Part shown: positions 44,935 to 51,506 of the stretch, piece by piece
How positions within the stretch are numbered: position 1 is the first letter of the stretch
Layout: each line of letters opens with the position of its first letter
Assembly: GCA_001632425.1 (NCBI GenBank)
Contig: KV425654.1
Location: 36,416-87,921 of the forward strand
Source of the DNA: Neolentinus lepideus HHB14362 ss-1
Lineage: Eukaryota; Basidiomycota; Agaricomycetes; Gloeophyllales; Gloeophyllaceae
Reading direction: 5' to 3'
Length of the DNA: 51,506 nt
The notes under the pieces: generated by a model
What the model was told of the DNA's origin: nothing
What the model saw: the letters and a program-made list of their open reading frames with translations, nothing else
Databases searched by the model: none
Translations under genes and position numbers: made by a program

Positions 44935-47152
44935 TTAACTGAAGATCCTCTCGAAGTAGTCCGTCACAGTCTGTAACCCCGCCCCAATCCCTCCCACAAC
45001 TCCATCCGGACGAACGATGACCACCGTCAACTCATTCTTCCACGGGTCAACTGAGTACCCTTCATAAACATGCCCGTCGGCGTCCTTGAGCACAAGATCT
45101 GTTTTCGGAAGGATGTCCTTCTCGCGCACTGCGACCCTTACTGGCAAGATCGTGACCGTCTGGATGAGACCCGATGGATATTGAGCATTTCGTAGCGCAT
45201 CAAGAACAGAGTCCGCAGCTGGACCCAATGGCGAAAGTATGAGCACGGTGTGCTTCGTCGGCTTGAAAATCTTGAATAGAGATGTTGTAGGTAACAATGT
45301 GTCCGAGTCCTCCAATGTGACAAGATGGGGTGCATCTGGTGCTCTGTCGCCAGCCTGGACTGTCCCAAGTAAGCTTGCTGTGTAGGTATTCGGCTTGGGT
45401 ACAGCGAGGGCGTCCACTTGTCGCTGGTCAACCACTATTGGGCTCCCTCGATAGCTGACGTCGAGTTGGTAGAACTCCCGCCCGCGCTCCCATCCAGCGT
45501 CGCTCACAAGAGTCTTGTCGAGGGTTTCTGTGGTGATTTTCAACATGTGTTCGATGATTGGCTTGCGCTCATCGGTGTATGACTGGAGCAGATTCGCAGA
45601 AGCCAAACCCTTGTATGCAAGGTTGAGCTTCCATGCTAGATTAAACTGTAGGTGGTAAATAAATTAGGTTGCGAGTACTTGATCAGACGGTCATCCTTAC
45701 CGCGTCCATGACACTACTATTCATACCCTGAGGAGCGATCAGCTTATACCACACTTGGTCATAACGTGAAAAATACTTACCTGTGCACCAGCCGGGCTGT
45801 GAACGTGAGCTGCATCTGATGACACATCAGCTGCATGAAATACTTTGCAGCGAGTATGCTCACCTCCTGCTACGAAGACCCTGCCACGACTGAATTCGGA
45901 CACCATCCGAACGTTGAACCTTCACGGCACCATTAGAGCACTGTCAGGATGCTAATTGTACAGGAAGACTAACCTCACAGAACCCAACGTCAAGAACTCC
46001 ATGATTTCAATCTCAGGTCGGTTGGTGACCTCTTTCACAAACCTCTTCAGAGTTTCTGGGTCGGATGCGAGTTTCTCACGATTAACGTCTCTGCCGAAGA
46101 TGTTGATCCAGAATGTATCATCGTCATGTGTAAACCGTGGCATAGCCGTAAAACTGATGTCCAGCACAGATGTGAGTAACAGCCATCCATATTGTCTGCC
46201 GACATACCCTCGAGTGGCCAGATCACCCCACATATGCCATCCCTGAACAACAACAGGTCAGGCAGGCAGGCCACCTCAAAGGGTGTGGGAACGACTCACG
46301 TCCCGCGGCAATCCTCGCAGCTTTACGTCGGCAATAACCACGCCGTCTGCTTCTCGCGTCTCACCATGAAATGATAGACCAAGCAGTTTCCTGACAACAC
46401 CTGCGGAACCATCGTCAAACGGAGTGCTCATATTGTAAAATCTGAGGCGCGGGACAACCTTTTGCTCCATCAGCTCCGACTAGATAGGCAGCAGACAAGG
46501 TTTCTGCAGTCTCGTTGCCAGCTTCGTGTCGGACTAGATGAATCTGGACATAGTCCGAATGTTGTTCGAAGGAGCGAAGCTCCGTGTTGAACTCGACGTG
46601 ACAGTCATACTTCTCTAAGTGAGATCGGAGAATAGCTTGTGCTACATCTTGGCCTAGTATGTAAGGATTAAACTGGTAGCGGGCTGGCAGGTGAGAATAA
46701 TTCGCTCAATAGATAGGTCAGACTCACCAATGGTATTCCAGGCGTCGAATGAGTCCTCGGGGACATTGAGAATTCCTTCATGACTTCAGTGCCGCCAGGA
46801 AGCTTGTAGATACGATTAACAGGCAGAGGAACTGCGCTTTTCAGGACATCTGGAAGGACTCCAAGGTAGTTGTATACTTCCAACGTCCGCGGCTACGTCG
46901 TCGGGTAGTATTAATTCTTGAACGCTCGAGACTATGGAATATCGCGTACCATGATTGCTGATCCTCGCGAACCGACATGAGGGTTAGAAACCTTGTCGAT
47001 GATTCGAACAGGAACACCACTCTGACGCAGAGTGAGAGCAAGAACAAGACCTGTCGGTCCTGCTCCGACCTTAACATGGCAGTGAGTGTTTGCGGGAGCA
47101 CCCAGAGCAAGGTAATACTCACAACGAAGATGGGAAGTGACTGAGAGGCCAT
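44935..47152 (-). CDS. FAD-dependent aromatic hydroxylase 2 (phenol 2-monooxygenase-like)
   Basis: Tandem paralogue of the gene at 41,042-43,273 with the same intron positions. It starts MASQSLPIFV at 47,152, then VGAGPTGLVLALTL. It keeps the PRTLEVYNYLGVLPD exon, the DG motif region and the C-terminal FYQLDVSYRGSPIV to ERIFS domain. By eye the C-terminal parts are about 85 percent identical. Gene 1 has a four-residue insertion (ASPE region) after TLDKT. Splice sites look intact, so both copies are probably active with possibly different substrates or expression. The shared upstream sequence suggests the promoter was duplicated too. Confidence 0.9.
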
Positions 47153-47870
47153 ATAGCTAAAACACACACGAGACTGGACGATCTTACCCCGTGTCTTGAT
47201 CATATTTATACTTGTCCACCATATCGGACGGTAACGCACTAGGAATCACGTACGTGCTACGGGTAGGACACAAGCTGTGTGAAACTGCGAATGGGGATAA
47301 TCAGAGGAGATCCGACGCCAGCGGGCCGCGTATTCATGACACGCAAAGAGATGATTACGCTCGTGCGAGTACTCGTTCCAGGCGGACAAGGGAGTGCCCT
47401 TTTGTGCTGCCTACCCACGCAGCGTTCCATAAGAACGAATGAAAAGCATCTCTGCTTTGATGTGATCACTGCAGTTTGCAATTGACGACACATCAGCAAA
47501 ACGGCATCCGGACTTAGGACTTATCTAAGTCCTTAAGGTCGCTTAGCAATGCCCCTGCTCTACACGGCCAACCCAGATTCTGCCGTGACAGTAGGAACAA
47601 AATTTGCATTGTACTCTTATCGTACCATCTTTACGAATCAACCATAATACTTTGTTTATCTGTTCAAAATGACTATTTTTAAAATGGTGTCAAAATTCAT
47701 TCTGTGATGTTCATGCAAATCCTTCGTTTGCAAGAATTTATGCCAGCTGCACCGATCAGTCGAGGCCATGGATGGTAATACATCCCGTCATGTGAGTGAT
47801 CGAGAGACTTGTTGAGTGCACAGCGCGACGCGACGCGTCTGACGAAGTCGTCTAGTTGTCTTCGATATTA
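47153..47870. other. Upstream region between hydroxylase 2 and the transposase gene
   Basis: No gene. A small perfect hairpin, GGACTTAG and CTAAGTCC separated by seven bases, lies at about 47,511-47,533. Terminal repeats of the downstream transposon were not recognised. Confidence 0.5.
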
Positions 47871-50800
47871 ATGGCGGTCAGGCGCTGTTTGATGGCCCCA
47901 CGATATCGGCGAATTCTTCAAATCCGTCAAGCTAGGCGCCGTCGTCTTGCAGCTCGCTCCTCACTAGTAGCCACCTGGCATTCAGCGCAAAGTCAAACCC
48001 TACAATGGTTCTACACCATCACCCGTCAGCCGATCGTGTTGGCGTCAGTCGTGTTCGGCATTTTACTGCTATTGTGGTACTGGAAATGTAGTCCATCTGC
48101 CGTGCCTCTCTTATGCGCAACCGCGAGCTGGGACACTATGCTTATGACCTGGGCTTGCTGCGGTAAGTGCCTTTTAGTCCCGGTAATCACCTTGAATCAG
48201 ACTGCCTTCAGGGGCAGGCAAGCTTGTCTGTACGAAATGCACATCCGGACGAAACCACGCGAGTTCCAAGACGGCCTCGACACGACTTCCCCCGAAGGTA
48301 AACCTATTTATACAGGGAATAACCCCGAAGAGCACAGTCGTCGGTAAGCTTCGTCGCATAGGCTGTGGTTTCTTGCTCATTGTTTCTCAGTTATTTCACC
48401 CTACGAAACAATACATACAGTTCTCCGCTCTCTGAGGAGACGTCACCTTCTGCCCGACCTCTCCCACGTGCAATATTGTATCTTCTTCCAACCGTACGGG
48501 TCCCGCCCGCTGAATGACGATGACGTCTTGGAAGCTATCGGGATTCGCAACAACTCAACACTCCATGTTCGAGCATCGATCCTTGGCGGGGCACGCTTCT
48601 CGTCAAACTGTGTGTAGATATTGCCAATTGGTGAACGTCCATACTGACACTCAGCTTGTTTAGCTAGCACAGGAGGGACCACGCCTATCACGAAGCAAAC
48701 AGAATTCACTAAGAAAACTGGATCGTTTACCTCGAAACACCCAGAACGTAAGTGAATCACCGCTTCCCGTCACATCTCATTGTTGACTCGCACTAGTCTG
48801 GGTTCCCGTGGGTGGCCGTAAATTCAAATGTATCCCGTGTGAGACGCTCTGGTCTCATCGACATATTGCTGGCCACGAGAAGTCTGGTTTGCATCAGCGG
48901 GCACTCCAAAGACATCTCAAGATCCAGGAGAAGAAGGCACAACAAGAAGCTGCCTCATCCTCGACTAACATCCCATCTCCTGCTCATTTCGTCCGCGGAC
49001 CTTTGATAGATCTCCTCAATGGCCTCTCGACGCCTCGTGCTCCCGTTCAGCAAGCCCTCCCGGGTATAGATTGGAAGGCAGTAGAAGACTATAATCTTCA
49101 ACTTTCATCAGAGCAGCGCCTTGCAACGGAGCTCTCAGGGCAGTTATTTGAGTATATGATGGATGATGGCGCCCTCCACCGCGAGTCCGAGGATGAAGCA
49201 GATGAACCCGGCGACAATGACGATCTAGCTGCTGGTGCAGACTATGATGCAGCCGAATCAGCGGGAGGTATGTATCATTACCTATCCCACCCAGGTTCCA
49301 GACTGACCTGGTACTTGAGCCCCCAATCCCGAGGATACTGCGATCGGATCCCACAGGCGTCGCCGAATGTCTGACTGCGACACTGATGATCCTTGGTACC
49401 CATGGCCTGACAAGGAGGTAAGTCGACGCGAGTGCAGAATCGGCAATGTGCTAACTCTCATATAGACATGCATCCTTGACGTCCTACGACATGTCCCGCG
49501 ATGTGCATTCTCAGACAAACAAAACTCTGTCATCCATTGGGCATTGATGGCCATGGGTGTCAAGGATGTCCCATCCGAGCGCAGCATGAAGGACATCCAG
49601 AAGGTCCTACAGAAGATGTGCGGAGTTCAGAGCCTCCGTTTCAGTGGCGCTCTCGGCCATATATATTATTCTAATGATCTTGCTGCTATTGTGGCCCAAG
49701 TAAGTATATACAGAGCTCTCTGTCTCTCCGCTAATGTGCCACCAGGAGATCTCGAACCCCCAAGTACGCCCACATTTGCGATTTCTCCCAGAAGATTCCG
49801 GTAACCGTCTGTCTGAGGCTTGGCAAGCTCAACGGTGGTTGCATGAGCTCGATAGCTCTCTCACAACTCCAATGATCCGCACGGGAGGGCAAGACTTCTA
49901 CATCTATGAACCGGTGCTCTTACATGATGGGCAAGTCTGTATGCCCCATCGCTGGTTCACGAGGGGTGAAGAGGTCTTAGCTCGCACATGGGCTATGTCA
50001 CCATCTCGTGATGGCGGCGGTTGGATTGTGCATGAAGACCACGACGGAGAAGTGAGGGAGTCGCAGCTGCATCTATCACTCCCGCATCTCATCAAAGCAT
50101 ATGCTTATCGAGGTCTCCCCGATCCTCGATGCATTGTTGGTACGTAACAAATTTCTGATGCTTCTCAACGATCTCACATCTACTAAGGTGTACTATCTGG
50201 AGCTGCAGCCGACTCCACTGATCGAATGCAAGAGTGGACGTGGACCAACCCTGCGGTCGGCAATCAGTGGCGATCAAAGGCAGGTGGACACCATGTCGTC
50301 GCATTCCCTATATGGCTGTATTGTGACGACACCTCGGGCAATCAATCCAAGAAATGGAATAAACACAACTCCTTCTTATTCACTGCTGCTGGCCTCCCTC
50401 GCCGCTTTGTTCATCGCGAGTTCAACATCCACTTTCTCGCAACATCTAACATTGCACCGCCCTTAGAGATGCTCGATGGTATTGTCGATCAACTAAAGTG
50501 TGTGCTGCCTCTTCGTCCTCTCCATCACACTAATACTCCAGTTAGGGACTGTCAAGAGAGTGGGATCTGGGCATTTGATTGTGTCCTCAAGGAATGGGTA
50601 GTGATAATTCCATCGGTCCTGGCTATGCTTGGAGATAATCCAATGCAGAGTGAGATGGCTTGTCACATAGGGTTAATGGGCAAACTGTTCTGTCGTGTAT
50701 GCTGGGTCTCTGGTAATCCTGAGGAGCCCAATGGAAATGACCAAAATGCCCGTGGTGATCATGACGGAGACGCCAGTGATAGCTCAATCCATTCAGCAAT

Positions 50801-51506
50801 GTCTCATGACGGCGATGGCAGTCCCGATTCACCAAAGTCTACATCGAAGGTGGCGTGTCGTAGCAAAAAGAATGAGTCAATGGCGGAGATGAAAGAGCGT
50901 ATTAAGCAGTTTATGTCGGTGCATATTTTAACGGCTGCCGTTATCACGCTAAGTCACCAAGACATGACCACAGATTGGGTTCCTTCGTTCTCGACAAGAA
51001 ACCACCAGTTATCTAAAGTCGCAGCTCGACATGGCACTGCGAGTCGGGGGTTTCACTGCAGTCAAGGTAGCACGTACGGCGACAGGAATCAAGGACACTT
51101 TCTTAGCCTTCTTTCTCGATAAGCTATTCAAGATATCTAAGAAGCGGGGCAAGAGTAAAGAAAAGAAACAATCGGAACTCGCGCAAGCCGCAACACATCT
51201 GCCCCCACTCATGCGTATGATGAGCCCTGTGTGGCGCATACAAGGTAACACTCCTCCACTGGTCTTCGCAGAGGTTCCTGATCTGGAATTATAGACCTTG
51301 ACCCCCATGCTGATACTCCAGTCGAGATTCTCCATGTGATCTTACTTGGATTCGTGAAGTACTTCTCGCGAGATGCTATGGCACGACTAAAAGATGACCA
51401 AAAGCGAATTCTAATTGCCCGGCTCACATCTATTGACATTTCTGGCCTCGGAATCTCACCATTGGCTGGAGCCACATTAGTCAACTATGCGGGTTCTCTG
51501 ACCGGG
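47871..51506 (+). CDS. Plavaka-type (KDZ/CACTA-like) transposase gene with membrane, ubiquitin-like and zinc-finger N-terminus; runs off the window
   Basis: Exons 47,871-48,162, 48,212-48,343, 48,391-48,609, 48,664-48,747 and one from 48,797 are joined by phase-1 introns and stay in frame. Exon 1 is basic, then has a hydrophobic segment PIVLASVVFGILLLLWYW. Exons 2-3 form a ubiquitin-like fold (PKVNLFIQGITPKSTVV, YETIHTVLRSL, NSTLHVRASILGG). Exon 5 starts with a finger, CIPCETLWSHRHIAGHEKSGLH. Downstream are Plavaka hallmarks: DDTSGNQSKKWNKHNSFLF, FNIHFLATSNIAPPLEMLDG, LGDNPMQSEMACHIG, then HADTPVEILHVILLGFVKYF and LVNYAGSLTG at the window edge. Such proteins move large class II elements. Some splices around 49,270-49,430 and 50,930-51,080 are unresolved, so a frameshift there is possible. 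Confidence 0.78.

Noticed and set aside
1..51506. CRISPR arrays, rRNA or bacterial-type operons
   Set aside because: None seen. The gene structure is eukaryotic throughout.

Overview
The window reads as an Agaricomycete (basidiomycete) fungal chromosome, most likely a polypore-type wood decayer. The genes are split by many short GT-AG introns of about 45-60 bp. The content is typical of that group: a cullin-3, an exportin-T, a G1 (eqolisin) peptidase, a Zn2Cys6 regulator, paired FAD phenol-hydroxylase-like enzymes and a Plavaka-type transposase. There is one 335-base run of N (22,833-23,167). The species assignment is inference from gene style only.

Layout. (1) 1-2,660 and about 12,470-16,911 form a large inverted repeat carrying aldo/keto reductase (AKR) genes. 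It flanks a 9.8 kb block with two housekeeping genes on the minus strand, CUL3 (4,371-7,450) and exportin-T (7,770-11,684). The left arm lacks about 1.8 kb present in the right arm. (2) 15,349-26,236 is a mosaic of duplications: a second AKR, two copies of an unusual dsRNA-binding-domain plus two-transmembrane gene (17,267-18,733 and 20,207-21,088), an F-box gene with a broken partial copy, and a decayed third AKR. The junction at 19,480/19,481 looks like the scar of a tandem duplication. (3) 26,237-30,580 is gene-poor, with an unidentified possible gene. (4) 30,585-40,350 holds a secreted G1 peptidase, a third dsRBD-membrane gene on the minus strand, a divergent Zn2Cys6 regulator whose zinc cluster appears damaged, and a long conserved-looking protein of unknown function. 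(5) 40,650-47,152 has a MITE with 25-bp perfect terminal inverted repeats, two tandem FAD monooxygenases and, between them, a remnant of the dsRBD-membrane family. (6) 47,871 to the end is a Plavaka-type transposase gene. Its first exons splice in frame and add a membrane segment, a ubiquitin-like domain ending in LGG and a C2H2-type finger.

The most interesting items are the dsRBD-plus-membrane family and the Ubl-transposase gene. The dsRBD family has three apparently intact members and one remnant. The three intact members all keep a 19-nt micro-exon, and all four loci keep a 68-nt last exon. One member has lost most of its dsRBD through a frame-preserving internal deletion. All gene models are hand-spliced from the sequence, without transcript evidence.
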